64,000 nt of DNA. It comes from JAXLRU01 sp046330935 (GTDB lineage Bacteria > Actinomycetota > Actinomycetes > Actinomycetales > Kineosporiaceae). Positions 27,779 to 39,402 of this stretch are shown here, one piece after another (the first letter of the stretch is position 1; each line of letters begins with the position of its first letter). The translations under genes and the position numbers were made by a program. The notes below the pieces were generated by a model that searched no databases, was not told the origin of the DNA, and was given only the letters and a program-made list of their open reading frames with translations. Where the stretch lies: contig JAXLRU010000003.1 in the NCBI GenBank assembly GCA_046330935.1, forward strand, positions 186,001 through 250,000, written 5' to 3'.

Positions 27779-28807
27779 ATGACCGTCACCCCGGCGGCCT
27801 GGATCGCCGTCGTCGTCGCCATCGTCGTGATGCTCGCCGTCGACCTGCTCGCCCACCGCAAGGCCCACGTCATCGGCGTCCGCGAGGCCGCCGCCTGGAG
27901 CGCGGTCTGGGTCGGGCTCGGCATCGGCTTCGGCGTGCTCCTCGCCGTCGTCGCCGGCTGGGACCCCGCCACCCAGTACTTCTCCGGCTACCTGATCGAG
28001 AAGACGCTCGCCGTCGACAACGTCGCCGTCTTCGCCGTCCTGTTCGCCTCCTTCGCGGTCCCCCGCGAGTACCAGCACCGCGTCCTGTTCTACGGCGTGC
28101 TCGGCGCGCTCGTGCTGCGCGGCATCTTCATCGCCGCCGGCGCCTACGCCCTCGAACGCTTCGCCGGGCTGCTCTACGTCTTCGGGATCATCCTGCTCGT
28201 CAGCGCCGTGCTCATGCTCCGCCGCCGCGGCGCCCACCCCGACCCCTCGCAGAACCGGATCGTGCGGCTCGTCGGCCGGGTGCTGCCCACCACCACCGAG
28301 TACCACGGGCAGCGGTTCTGGGTACGCCAGGCCGGGCGCTGGGTCGCGACCCCGCTGTTCGTCGTCCTGGTCGCCGTCGAGATCACCGACGTGATCTTCG
28401 CCGTCGACTCCATCCCCGCCAGCTTCGCCGTCACGCAGGACCCGTTCCTCGTCTTCACCAGCAACGCGTTCGCCATCCTCGGCCTGCGCGCCCTCTACTT
28501 CCTCCTCGCCGACCTCATGCACCGGTTCGTCCACCTGACCACCGCGCTCGCGGTCGTCCTCGCCCTGGTCGGCGTGAAGCTCCTGCTCCACGACGTGGTC
28601 AAGGTGCCCTCGTGGGCCTCCTTCGCCGCCATCGCCGTCGTCATCACCATCGGCGTCGTGACCAGCCTGCGCAGCACCCGCGGCGCCGTCGCCCCGCCGT
28701 CCGAGTCCCAGCCCTCCGACCCCCAGCCGTCCGACAACCAGCCCTCCGACCCCCAGCCCTCCGACCCCCAGCCCGACCAGGGCCCGGCCGAGCCCGCCCT
28801 GCGCTGA
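27779..28807 (+). CDS. TerC/Alx-family membrane protein, probable manganese exporter
   Basis: The 342-residue protein has about nine transmembrane helices. It carries the TerC signature acidic motifs: EKTLAVDNVAVFAVLF in the first half and AVEITDVIFAVDSIPASFAVTQDPFLVFTSNAFAILGLRALYF in the second. Members of this family relieve manganese stress, and a yybP-ykoY-type riboswitch upstream supports that role here. The cytoplasmic C-terminus ends in a Ser-Asp-Pro-Gln tandem repeat (QPSDP repeated about five times) of unknown purpose. The ATG at 27779 lies 5 nt after GGAGG held in the riboswitch hairpin. Confidence 0.92.
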   Translation: MTVTPAAWIAVVVAIVVMLAVDLLAHRKAHVIGVREAAAWSAVWVGLGIGFGVLLAVVAGWDPATQYFSGYLIEKTLAVDNVAVFAVLFASFAVPREYQHRVLFYGVLGALVLRGIFIAAGAYALERFAGLLYVFGIILLVSAVLMLRRRGAHPDPSQNRIVRLVGRVLPTTTEYHGQRFWVRQAGRWVATPLFVVLVAVEITDVIFAVDSIPASFAVTQDPFLVFTSNAFAILGLRALYFLLADLMHRFVHLTTALAVVLALVGVKLLLHDVVKVPSWASFAAIAVVITIGVVTSLRSTRGAVAPPSESQPSDPQPSDNQPSDPQPSDPQPDQGPAEPALR

Positions 28808-28874
28808 CCCGCACCCGATCACCCAGGACCGCCCCTGCACCGATCCGCACCACCCCCGACGAGGAGGACGTCCC

Positions 28875-30037
28875 ATGACCGCAGGCCCCCTGTCCCCGAG
28901 CGCACTCCCGACGATCGCCACGCAGGCGCCCCCGCCCCGCAGCTCGCCCCCGCCCCCGCGGCGCCGGAGGCGGCGGGCCACCGCGGGCGCACGCCGTCCT
29001 CGCACCTCACCCCGGCCCTGGTCACGCTGCTGGCCACCGAGCGCAGCTACCCGTCGGTGTCGCTGCTCCTGAGCACCACCCCGGGGCCCCGCCTGAGCAG
29101 GGACGACGCGGCGAACCTGTTGCGGCTGCAGACCCAGGCCCTGGCCCGGCTGCGCAGCGACCCCGCCTACGTGCCGGCCGACCTCCCCCGCACGGTGGAG
29201 CGGCTCGTCGACGAGGCGATGGACTCGGCGACCGACCGGGGCCTCGCCGTCTACGCCAGTGAGCGGATCGCGCGGATCGTCCACCTGCCGGTGGGCGTCG
29301 AGGACCGGGCCGTGATCGACCCCACGTTCGCGACCCGCGACCTGGTGCTCGCCCTGCACCGCACTCCCCGCCACGCGGTCCTCGTGCTCGGCGCGCACCG
29401 GGCCCAGCTGTTCGACGGCGCCACGGGGCGGCTGTCGCCGGCCCGCGGCGGCGCATTCCCGCTCGACCTGAAGCTGCTCGGCGACCCCGAGTCGCCCGCC
29501 ACGATGCGGGCGGTGGACCGCGCCCTCGGCGCCTACCTGCGGCTGCATCCCGCGCCCGTCGTGCTGGCCGGTCCGCAGCGCCAGCTCGCCGCGTTCCGGC
29601 AGGTGAGCAAGCACCTGCAGCGCTGCGCCGGGCACCTGTACGGGGTCTTCGACCACGCCCGGCTGCCCGACCTCGCCGCCCGCACCAGGCCGGTGATCGA
29701 GGACTACCTGCACTCGCGCGAGAAGGAGGCCCTGGCCCTGCTCGACGAGCGCACCGGGCAGCACCGGGTGGCGGTGGGCGTGGCCGCGGCCTGGCTCGCG
29801 GCGCGGACCGAGCGCCCCGAGATGCTCGCGGTGGAGGAGAGTTTCCGCTACCCGGCGCGGCTGATCCGCGACGGCGACCTCGCGGTACCCGCGGAGGACG
29901 TGGAGGCACCCGACGTCATCGACGACCTCGTCGACGAGCTGATCGAGACGGTGCTCAGCCGCGGCGGATGGGTCGCCCTGGTCCGCGACGGCGGGCTGGG
30001 CGACCGCGAGCGGGTGGCGGTGACCGTGCGCGGCTGA
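28875..30037 (+). CDS. baeRF-family protein (eRF1-like fold; one frame break)
   Basis: The repaired protein of about 387 residues belongs to the bacterial archaeo-eukaryotic release-factor-like (baeRF) group. SVSLLLSTTPGPRLSRDDAANLLRLQTQALARL is the N-terminal family feature, with HAVLVLGAHRAQLFDG in the middle and a C-terminal nucleotide-binding-like AVEESFRYPARL segment. These proteins are proposed, but not shown in general, to act on ribosomes. GAGGAGG precedes the ATG at 28875, and the first 20 codons connect to the main frame only if one base is restored in the C-rich run at about 28928-28950. A GTG start at 29057 would truncate the domain. Confidence 0.7.
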
Positions 30038-30188
30038 TCCGCCCGAGCCGCACCGGCTCCGGACCGTCCGCGAGGCTGTGACCCGGACGGTCCCGCAGGG
30101 GCCCGGGGCGGTCGCGGCGCGGCCGGGAGGGTCCCGCAGGGGCCCCGGGACGGCCGGTCCGCGCTACTCGCGCCCCCGGGCCCCCCGC

Positions 30189-30257
30189 CAGATGCGCAGG
30201 TTCCGTGAGGACACGCCGTGCCCGACCCCGTGCGGCGCCACGGAACCTGCGCATCTG
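30189..30257. repeat. Intergenic palindromic element, copy 2
   Basis: A perfect 19-bp inverted repeat (30189-30207 with 30239-30257) encloses a 31-nt loop between the convergent baeRF and clpC genes. Its arm differs from copy 1 (13773 onward) only at three adjacent positions in the first 21, and the opposite arm changes to match. The rest of the 30038-30356 intergenic stretch shows no gene. Confidence 0.75.
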
Positions 30258-30356
30258 CACGTCCGCACCCGGCGCGGGCGAGCGCGACCGCCGGAGGACC
30301 ACCACGCCGCGAGGGCGGGCAAACCCCGAAGGGTCCGGCCGCCGGTTCGTGCGGGT

Positions 30357-32882
<2,526 letters not shown>

Positions 32883-33150
32883 CAGCGCTCCTCGCGTGTG
32901 GTCAGGCGGGGACCGGTAGTCCTCCGGCTGGACCCTGACGATGCTATCCCCGGCTACCGACGGCAACCCTCTGTGAAGCGATTCGCCTCACCGGGGGTCG
33001 GGCATCGGGCCGGCTGCGTACGACGGCTGCAACTCCTGACCAGGGCCTTCGTGTTCCGCGGGCCCCACCTTGAGCCCTGCACGTTCGCTGCAGGCAGAAC
33101 CCCGGCCGACGGGTCCCCGCCGAGCACGCAGGGCGCCCCCGACATGGGAA

Positions 33151-33180
33151 GGGCCGGTGCGGCAATCGCCGCACCGGCCC
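33151..33180 (-). terminator. Hairpin terminator downstream of lsr2
   Basis: GGGCCGGTGCGGC and GCCGCACCGGCCC pair over 13 bp around a 4-nt loop, about 70 nt past the lsr2 stop. The 32883-33247 gap otherwise holds the clpC promoter region, in which I could not assign boxes with confidence. Confidence 0.7.
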
Positions 33181-33247
33181 TGGACTGCGACCTCACACCG
33201 GGCCCGCAGGGGCGGACCGGGGTGAGGGGAATTGCTCGGCGGACCGA

Positions 33248-33598
33248 TCAGTGAGCGGCCTCGTACGCGGAGAGAACCTCGCTGGAGACACGGCCCCGGT
33301 CACTCACCTGGAATCCGTTCTCGCGCGCCCAGGAACGGACGGCACCGAGATCGGGCTTGGCCGCACCACGGGAACGACTGGGCGAGGAGACGGCGGTGCG
33401 GGTACGACCGCCGGACTTCGCGCTACCGGCGCGGCGGGCGTGGCCCACCCATTCCGCCAGCGAGTCGCGGAGCTTGGCGGCATTGCTCTCGGACAGGTCG
33501 ATCTCGTAGGAGACGCCGTCGAGGCCGAAGGTCACGGTCTCCGTGGCCTCACCGCCGTCGAGGTCGTCGACGAGAATGACCTGAACCTTCTGGGCCAT
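33248..33598 (-). CDS. lsr2: Lsr2-family nucleoid-associated protein
   Basis: The 116-residue protein has the N-terminal dimerisation domain MAQKVQVILVDDLDGGEATETVTFGLDGVSYEIDLSE... and the C-terminal AT-hook-like DNA-binding domain with VRSWARENGFQVSDRGRVSSEVLSAYEAA. The typical RGR minor-groove tripeptide is present. Lsr2 is the actinobacterial H-NS analogue that silences AT-rich, often foreign, DNA. AGGAGGAA precedes the ATG at 33598. A low-complexity basic linker (RTRTAVSSPSRSRG) joins the domains. Its own upstream region is among the more AT-rich stretches in the window, so autoregulation is plausible. Confidence 0.96.
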   Translation of the reverse strand: MAQKVQVILVDDLDGGEATETVTFGLDGVSYEIDLSESNAAKLRDSLAEWVGHARRAGSAKSGGRTRTAVSSPSRSRGAAKPDLGAVRSWARENGFQVSDRGRVSSEVLSAYEAAH

Positions 33599-34026
33599 GG
33601 ATTCCTCCTGGATGGGCTGTTCCTGCGCCGATGGTGCACCCGCGAATGCATCAATGTCAAAGTCCGACACGACGTGGCGCCCGTTCGTAGGTAACTTTTC
33701 GGTGACGCGGACCTGGACGCATTGCCGATCGCCGGGGTCGGCACGCGCCAATTGCCGCGCGGACCGGCAAAGACACCGACGGTCGGCCGCCCCGCAAGCG
33801 TCACGTTGTGCATCGAGCAGGAGCGCAACGTTATCGGGAAGTCCGACGGGATCAGGCGCGGAAGGCTGCGGGAGAACGCGGCGCGAGGACGACGACGCAT
33901 GCGATCACGGGTGACAGTTATTCACCCGGCCGCCCCGACGGTGATGACGGTTCGGCCCGGCATCGCGGGGCGCAACCGCAGGAAAGTGCAGGCCTCACCC
34001 GCCCGGAAGGGGGGAATCCGTACCGA
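33599..34026. other. Intergenic region upstream of lsr2, no gene seen
   Basis: This 428-nt stretch is less GC-rich than its surroundings and has no convincing coding frame. It must carry the lsr2 promoter on the minus strand; an AT-rich patch (GTAGGTAACTTTTCGG, about 33690-33705) is the likeliest site. Nothing else was identified. Confidence 0.5.
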
Positions 34027-34200
34027 TCAGTCGCGACCGTCGGGGGCGGGCGTCGCGCCCTGCCCCGGGCCGGCCTCGGGCGCGGCCACGGCGTCCCGGG
34101 CCGCCCGCTCGCGGCGGTCGGCCTGCACGAGGGCGCGGATTCCGATGACGAAGAGCACGGTGACCCCGATGGAGGGCACCACGGCGGCGAGGACGTCCAC
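34027..34200 (-). CDS. Small single-pass membrane protein
   Basis: The 57-residue frame begins at GTG 34200 with VDVLAAVVPSIGVTVLFVIGIRALVQADRRERAARDAV: one transmembrane helix followed by a basic cytoplasmic stretch and a Pro/Gly-rich tail. Similar short proteins occur next to lysS in other actinobacteria, as far as I recall; function is unknown. It starts 32 nt after the lysS stop on the same strand, so it is probably the last gene of the lysS transcript. Confidence 0.65.
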   Translation of the reverse strand: MDVLAAVVPSIGVTVLFVIGIRALVQADRRERAARDAVAAPEAGPGQGATPAPDGRD

Positions 34201-34232
34201 GGGGAGAGCCTACGCGCCGCGCAGCGCCGGCC

Positions 34233-35780
34233 TCATTCCGGCTTGACCAGGGGGAAGAGGATCGTCTCGCGGATGCCGAGGCCGGTCAGGGCCATCAGCA
34301 GGCGGTCCAGGCCCATCCCGAGGCCGCCCGAGGGGGGCATGCCGTACTCCATGGCCCGCAGGAAGTCCTCGTCGAGCTGCATGGCCTCGTCGTCGCCCCG
34401 GGCGGCCGCGGCCGCCTGCGCCACGAACCGCTCCCGCTGCACCACCGGGTCCACCAGTTCCGAATAGGCGGTGGCGAGTTCGAAGGACCGCACGTAGAGG
34501 TCCCACTTCTCGGCCAGGCCGGGTTCGGTACGGTGGGCGCGCGTCAGCGGCGCCGTCTCCTCGGGGAAATCACGCACGAAGGTCGGGGCGTACAAGGTGG
34601 GGACGACGAGCGCCTCGAACAGTTCCTCGGCCAGCTTGCCGGGCCCGTAGTGGGGCGCGACGCCGACGTCGAAACGCTGCGCGAGCTCGACCAGGCGCGC
34701 CATGGGCGTGCGGACGTCGATCTCCTCCCCCGCGGCCTCGGAGAGGGATCCGTAGAGGGTGATCTCGGCCCATTCGCCGCCCATGTCGTACTCGGTGCCG
34801 TCGGCAAGGGTGAAGCTGGTGGAACCGTGGACGGCTCGCGCCGCCTCCTGGATGAGGTCGCGGGTCAGCACCGCCATCGAGTCGTAGTCGGCGTAGGCCT
34901 CGTAGGCCTCCAGCATCGCGAACTCGGGGGAGTGCGAGGAATCCGCGCCCTCGTTGCGGAAGTTCCGGTTGATCTCGAACACCCGCTCGACCCCGCCGAC
35001 GACGCAGCGCTTCAGGTACAGCTCGGGCGCGATCCGGAGGAACAGGTCGATGTCGAAGGCGTTCATGTGGGTCTGGAAAGGACGCGCCGCGGCGCCGCCG
35101 TGCAGCACCTGCAGCATCGGCGTCTCGACCTCGACGAATCCCCGGGTGTGGAAGGACTCGCGCAGGGCGCGCACCACCCCGGCCCTGGTCAGGACCACCT
35201 GGCGCGCGGCCGGACGGACGACGAGGTCGACGTAGCGCTGCCGGACGCGCGACTCCTCGGACAGCTCCTTGTGCAGCACCGGCAGCGGGCGCAGCGCCTT
35301 GGCCGCGAGCACCCACGAGGTGGCCATGACGGACAGCTCGCCGCGCCGGGAGACGACCACCTGGCCGGTGATGCCCACGTGGTCGCCCAGGTCGACGTCG
35401 GCCTTCCACGCCGACAGCGACTCCTCGCCGACCTCGGCCAGGGACAGCATCACCTGCAGGCGCGTGCCCTCGTTGCCCTGGCTGTCGACGCCCTCCTGGA
35501 GGGTGGCGAAGCAGAGCTTGCCGGTGTTGCGCTGGAACACGATCCGCCCGGTCACCGACACGACCTCACCGGTCTCGGTGCCCGCCTCGAGCCCGTCGAA
35601 GCGCTCGCGCAGCGACCGCAGCGTGGCGGTGCGGGGCACGCCCACGGGGTAGGGCTCGCCGCCGGCCTCCAGCACACGGGCCCGCTTGGCCCGGCGCACC
35701 CGCAGCTGCTCGGGGAGGTCGTCCGCCTCGACGTCGTCGGAGGGGGCGGGGGTGTCGGGGCCGTTCACCGTGCTGGTCAC
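34233..35780 (-). CDS. lysS: Lysyl-tRNA synthetase, class II
   Basis: The 515-residue enzyme charges tRNA-Lys. An N-terminal OB-fold anticodon-binding domain (VVSVTGRIVFQRNTGKLCFATLQE...) precedes the class II catalytic core, with motif 2 FEINRNFRNEGAD and motif 3 GLGMGLDRLLMALTG. YVDLVVRPAARQV and ETPMLQVLHGGAAARPF are characteristic LysRS segments. The GTG at 35780 gives VTSTVNGPDTP; GTG 35770 is also in frame and the acidic N-terminal tail makes the choice uncertain. It precedes the small membrane protein gene and is 11 nt downstream of the topoisomerase stop. Confidence 0.96.
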   Translation of the reverse strand: MTSTVNGPDTPAPSDDVEADDLPEQLRVRRAKRARVLEAGGEPYPVGVPRTATLRSLRERFDGLEAGTETGEVVSVTGRIVFQRNTGKLCFATLQEGVDSQGNEGTRLQVMLSLAEVGEESLSAWKADVDLGDHVGITGQVVVSRRGELSVMATSWVLAAKALRPLPVLHKELSEESRVRQRYVDLVVRPAARQVVLTRAGVVRALRESFHTRGFVEVETPMLQVLHGGAAARPFQTHMNAFDIDLFLRIAPELYLKRCVVGGVERVFEINRNFRNEGADSSHSPEFAMLEAYEAYADYDSMAVLTRDLIQEAARAVHGSTSFTLADGTEYDMGGEWAEITLYGSLSEAAGEEIDVRTPMARLVELAQRFDVGVAPHYGPGKLAEELFEALVVPTLYAPTFVRDFPEETAPLTRAHRTEPGLAEKWDLYVRSFELATAYSELVDPVVQRERFVAQAAAAARGDDEAMQLDEDFLRAMEYGMPPSGGLGMGLDRLLMALTGLGIRETILFPLVKPE

Positions 35781-35791
35781 GGTGGGCAAGG

Positions 35792-36919
35792 CTATCCAGT
35801 CGCGGCGGTCGCTCCCGCACCGGTTTCCGGCGACAGCAGCGCGAGCACGGCCTCCTCCACCGCCCCGTGCGTGCCGGGGGCCGAGGTGGAGCCCCCGGCG
35901 CCCTCGGCCCCGCGCCCCGGCTCGCCGATCATGGTCAGCGCGTCGGAGACGGTGTGCCCGTCGTGGAAGAGGTCGACGACGCGCGGGTCGACGTAGGAGG
36001 CGCGGGCCACGGCGGGGGTGTTGCCGAGGTAGTCCGACACCTCGCGCATGGCCCGCGTGACGGCGCGCTTGCGGGCCGTGGGACTGGTCAGCGTGGGCTC
36101 GGAGACGGCGAGCGCGACGGCCGCGAGCACGGTGGCGTGCCACGTGCGGAAGTCCTTGGCCGTCGCGTCGCCCAGGCGCTCGCCCACGTAGGCGTTGATG
36201 TGGCTGCTCGCGACGTCGCGCCAGACCACCTGCGGCCCGGGTTCGGGATCGGCCCACACGAGCAGCTGCTCCTCGGCGCGGCGGCGGCGCGCGAGCGCCG
36301 AGACCACGGCGAAGGCCTGCGGGTCGGCGAGGGTGAGTTCGCGGTGGGCGCCGTGCTTGCCGGTGTAGGAGAACGTGAGGCCGCCGTCGCGCCCCACGCG
36401 CAGGTGCTCGCGGCGCAGCGTGGACAGGCCGAAGGACCCGTGCTCCTCGGCGTACTCCTCCCCGCCGACCCGGAAGAAGCCCAGGTCGAGCAGCCGGAAG
36501 GCGCAGGCGAGAACGCGCTCGCGGGTCAGCGCGGCGCGCGGGTCGCGGCGGGCGAGGGCGGTGACCTCGTCGGGGTCGCCGAGGTCGGCGGCCACTTGGG
36601 CGCGCGCGGCGGGCAGGCGGCGTCCCATGTCGAGGACGCGCTCGTGCTTGGCGCGGTCGCGGTCGGCGCGCCACTGGGGGTGGTAGAGGTACTGGCGGCG
36701 GCCCGCGGCGTCGGTCCCGACCGCCTGCAGGTGCCCGTTGGCCGCCTGGCAGATCCAGACGTCGGTCCACGCGGGCGGGATGGCGAGCGCCTTCACGCGC
36801 TCGACGACGGCGGTGTCGGCGACCACTCGCCCGTCGGGCCCGTAGTAGGCGAACCCCTTGCCGCGGCGCTTGCGGGTCAGGCCCGGCCCGCTGCAGGACA
36901 CGCGCCTCAGACGCGCCAC
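35792..36919 (-). CDS. DNA topoisomerase IB
   Basis: The 375-residue protein is a poxvirus-type/bacterial topoisomerase IB that relaxes DNA by a 3'-phosphotyrosyl intermediate. It has the N-terminal RKRRGKGFAYYGPDGRVV, the core FRVGGEEYAEEHGSFGLSTLRREHL with the catalytic Arg region, SYTGKHGAHRELTL with the active Lys, and the catalytic Tyr in ARASYVDPRVVDLF near residue 309. GGAGGC precedes the GTG at 36919, which overlaps the end of the GAF-ANTAR gene by 13 nt. This enzyme is accessory in most actinobacteria and may aid radiation or stress tolerance. Confidence 0.93.
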   Translation of the reverse strand: MARLRRVSCSGPGLTRKRRGKGFAYYGPDGRVVADTAVVERVKALAIPPAWTDVWICQAANGHLQAVGTDAAGRRQYLYHPQWRADRDRAKHERVLDMGRRLPAARAQVAADLGDPDEVTALARRDPRAALTRERVLACAFRLLDLGFFRVGGEEYAEEHGSFGLSTLRREHLRVGRDGGLTFSYTGKHGAHRELTLADPQAFAVVSALARRRRAEEQLLVWADPEPGPQVVWRDVASSHINAYVGERLGDATAKDFRTWHATVLAAVALAVSEPTLTSPTARKRAVTRAMREVSDYLGNTPAVARASYVDPRVVDLFHDGHTVSDALTMIGEPGRGAEGAGGSTSAPGTHGAVEEAVLALLSPETGAGATAATG

Positions 36920-37762
36920 GACGCCTCCGTCGCGGGCGGATCGCCCGGGTCGGACTGCTGGGCGCCGGCCTGCAGGGCGCGCCACACCTGGGCGGCGACG
37001 GTGCGGTCGTGCTCGCTGGGCTCGACCCGCTCGGCGTCGTCGTCGGGGTGCTCGGCCGGGCCCGTGCCGACGTGCTCCACCAGGGCCACGGCCAGGTGCC
37101 GCAGGCGGACGTTGAAGTGCTGGCTGGCGCGGCTGAGCACCGAGAACGCGGACGCCGAGTCGGTGGGGACGGCGGCCATCACCATGCCCTTGGCCTGCTC
37201 GACGACCCGCCGGTACTGGCTCATCCGCAGCATCTGGTCGGCCCGCTGCTCCTGGCCCACGGCCGCCTCGACGACCGCCACGGCCTGAGAGAGCACCTGT
37301 TCCAGGGAGGCGATCTCCGCCAGCGCGGCCTCGTCGGGCAGTTCCTTGAGGTAGACGGTGAACAGCAGCGGCAGGCTGCCGCCCCACTCCCCCGGGACGA
37401 CGACCAGCCCGGTCACCGAGTCCCAGCCCAACGGTCCGGGGCAGGGGGACGTGCAGCCTCGGCTCCTCCAGGACGACGACCTGCTCCAGCGCCTGCCACA
37501 GGTGGGGGGCGGCCACCTCGACCTGCGCGGCGTCGAGGTCCTCGGCCACGCCGGAGGCCACGCGCGGCACGATCCGGACCCCGCGCTCCAGCTCCACGGC
37601 GGTGGGCGGCGCAGAATTCTCGGCTCCCGACGTTTGGCGGCCCGGCCGGCTGGGTACCGCCTCGGCCATGAGCAGGCCTGCGCCCACGGCACCCGGGACG
37701 TCCCGGACGCCGTGCTGGAGCAGCCGGGTGAGCAAGTCGTCCCCGTACTCCCGCACCGACAC
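36907..37762 (-). CDS. GAF-ANTAR RNA-binding antiterminator protein (one frame break)
   Basis: The repaired protein of about 285 residues has an N-terminal GAF-like region (VPGAVGAGLLMAEAVPS..., ending GLVVVPGEWGGSLPLLFTVYLKELPDEAAL) and a C-terminal ANTAR domain (LRMSQYRRVVEQAKGMVMAAVPTDSASAFSVLSRASQHFNVRLRHLAVALVEHVG). ANTAR domains bind paired hexaloop RNA hairpins and prevent termination. The AKGMVMAA segment is the diagnostic motif. The two halves lie in different frames, joined near 37435 by loss of two bases or gain of one. The GTG at 37762 is preceded by GGAGGGAG at rather long spacing. Confidence 0.82.
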
Positions 37763-37960
37763 CGCGCGATCACTCCCTCCGTGGTCGATCGACGCGCACG
37801 CCCCCGAGGGGCGGCGTGCACCTGCTGGTACCCAGCAGGGTTCAGATCACGCATCCAGGGGAAAACGGATGCGGGACCGCCGTCACCTTCCGCCGATTGA
37901 TTGTCCTCTGTCAAATAATCACCCAAGCCGTCCCCGTCCCGCCCATCCGAGAGGACGCCC

Positions 37961-39211
37961 ATGCCGTCTCGACGCCGCCGCCGCGCAAGCCCCGAGTGGG
38001 AAGGCCGGCCCACCATCTCCGTGGCCGCACTGCCCGGGCGTGGCCTCTACGCCCGCCACCTCGGCCACCCCGAGGGCGTCGACGGCGTCCACCGGGTGAC
38101 CGTCCCGGCCGCGGCCGGGGTACCTGCGCGGGGTCCCGCCGTCGCCGCGGGCTTCGACTCGGCCTGGCTGCGCGACCACCTCGACCGCGTCGACGTCGTC
38201 CACGTGCACGGCCTGCCGCCGGGCAGCGACCCGCGCGCGCTGCAGGAGGCGGTCGACGTCGTCCGCGCCTCCGGGCGCCCCCTCGTCGTCACGGCGTACC
38301 ACCTCAGCGACCCGGTCGGGGCCCGGGCGAGCGGCTACGACGACGGTCTCGACGTCCTCATCCCGGCCGCCGACGCCGTCTTCACCCTCACCGGCTCCGC
38401 CCGCGCCGAGATGGCCCGGCGCTGGGACGTCGACGCGGGCGTCCTCCCCCACCCGCACGTCGTCGACTTCGTCCGGATGCGCCAGCACCGCGCGGCCCTG
38501 CGGGGGCCGCTGCTGGTCGGCGTGCACCTCGGGGCGCTGCGCGGGCCCGTCCCCGGGGACGTGATGGCGCAGTCCCTGGCCGACGCCGTGAGCGAGGTCG
38601 AGGGCGTCCGCCTGCTCGTGCAGGTCAACTCCTCGGTGCTCGACAGCGGCTCGACGACGTACGCGCCCACCCGGATGCGCAAGGTGCGCGAGGCCGTCGC
38701 CTCCGTGGGCGGCACCCTGCGCGTGGACCGTCCCCTCACCGAGTCCCAGCTGTGGGACCACCTCTTCGCGCTCGACGTGTCGGTGGTGCCCGGCATGTAC
38801 GGCTCGCACTCGGTGTGGCCCGAGGCCTGCCACGACCTCGGCACCCAGGTGGTGCTGCCCGCGGGGACCCACGCCGAGGGGCAGCGCCCGTGCCACACGT
38901 TCGACATGACCGAGCAGGGGCCCGATACGGCCACCCTGACCTCGGCGATCAAGGCGGCGCGGGAGCAGGCCCTGGCCCAGCACGACCTCGAGCGCGCGCA
39001 CCTCAGCCTCGCCGGGCCCCGGCCGGAGACCGAGCCCGGGGACGCCCCGGACGCCGTCGAGGCGACCTCCGAGGGCACCCTCGCCCCCACCCCCGCGTGC
39101 CCGGTCGCCCCGTGGCGCGCCGACCCCGCCCTGCGCTGGCAGGAACGGGTCACCGTGGCCGAGACCCTGCGGGCGACCTACGAGCGGCTCACCGGGATCG
39201 GCGCCCGCTGA
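37961..39211 (+). CDS. GT4-like glycosyltransferase
   Basis: The 416-residue protein resembles glycosyltransferases of the GT-B fold. The N-terminal half contains SVAALPGRGLYARHLGHPEGVDGVHRVTVP and VDVVHVHGLPPGSDPRALQEAVDVVRASGRPLVVTAYHLSD; the C-terminal half contains VGVHLGALRG, LLVQVNSSVL and VSVVPGMYGSHSVWPEACHDLGTQVVLPAGT, where a GT4 donor-binding E-x7-E is expected. The second Glu is not evident, so activity is uncertain. The tail is Pro/Ala-rich. Acceptor and donor are unknown. The ATG at 37961 follows GAGAGGACG, and a strong hairpin follows the stop. Confidence 0.7.
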   Translation: MPSRRRRRASPEWEGRPTISVAALPGRGLYARHLGHPEGVDGVHRVTVPAAAGVPARGPAVAAGFDSAWLRDHLDRVDVVHVHGLPPGSDPRALQEAVDVVRASGRPLVVTAYHLSDPVGARASGYDDGLDVLIPAADAVFTLTGSARAEMARRWDVDAGVLPHPHVVDFVRMRQHRAALRGPLLVGVHLGALRGPVPGDVMAQSLADAVSEVEGVRLLVQVNSSVLDSGSTTYAPTRMRKVREAVASVGGTLRVDRPLTESQLWDHLFALDVSVVPGMYGSHSVWPEACHDLGTQVVLPAGTHAEGQRPCHTFDMTEQGPDTATLTSAIKAAREQALAQHDLERAHLSLAGPRPETEPGDAPDAVEATSEGTLAPTPACPVAPWRADPALRWQERVTVAETLRATYERLTGIGAR

Positions 39212-39239
39212 GGCGGTTGCGCCACTCCTCCAGCCCTGC

Positions 39240-39278
39240 GTGACAGGGGCCGCCGGACGATCCGGCGGCCCCTGTCAC
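39240..39278 (+). terminator. Perfect 18-bp hairpin terminator after glycosyltransferase gene
   Basis: GTGACAGGGGCCGCCGGA and its exact complement (39261-39278) enclose a 3-nt loop, 28 nt past the stop. Confidence 0.85.
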
Positions 39279-39402
39279 GTGATCCGCGCCACTTTCGGCG
39301 TGCGTTTGTGGGCTCGGCGTCGGACCATGGTCCCGACGCGGTGTTCGCTCCGGGACGCGGTGCGGGACCCGACCGACCTGCAACCGCGCGCGAGGAGGGT
39401 CC

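Noticed and set aside
32883..33060. ClgR or HspR operator upstream of clpC.
   Set aside because: Only weak partial matches (GGCGAATCGCTTCA on the minus strand); not good enough to call.
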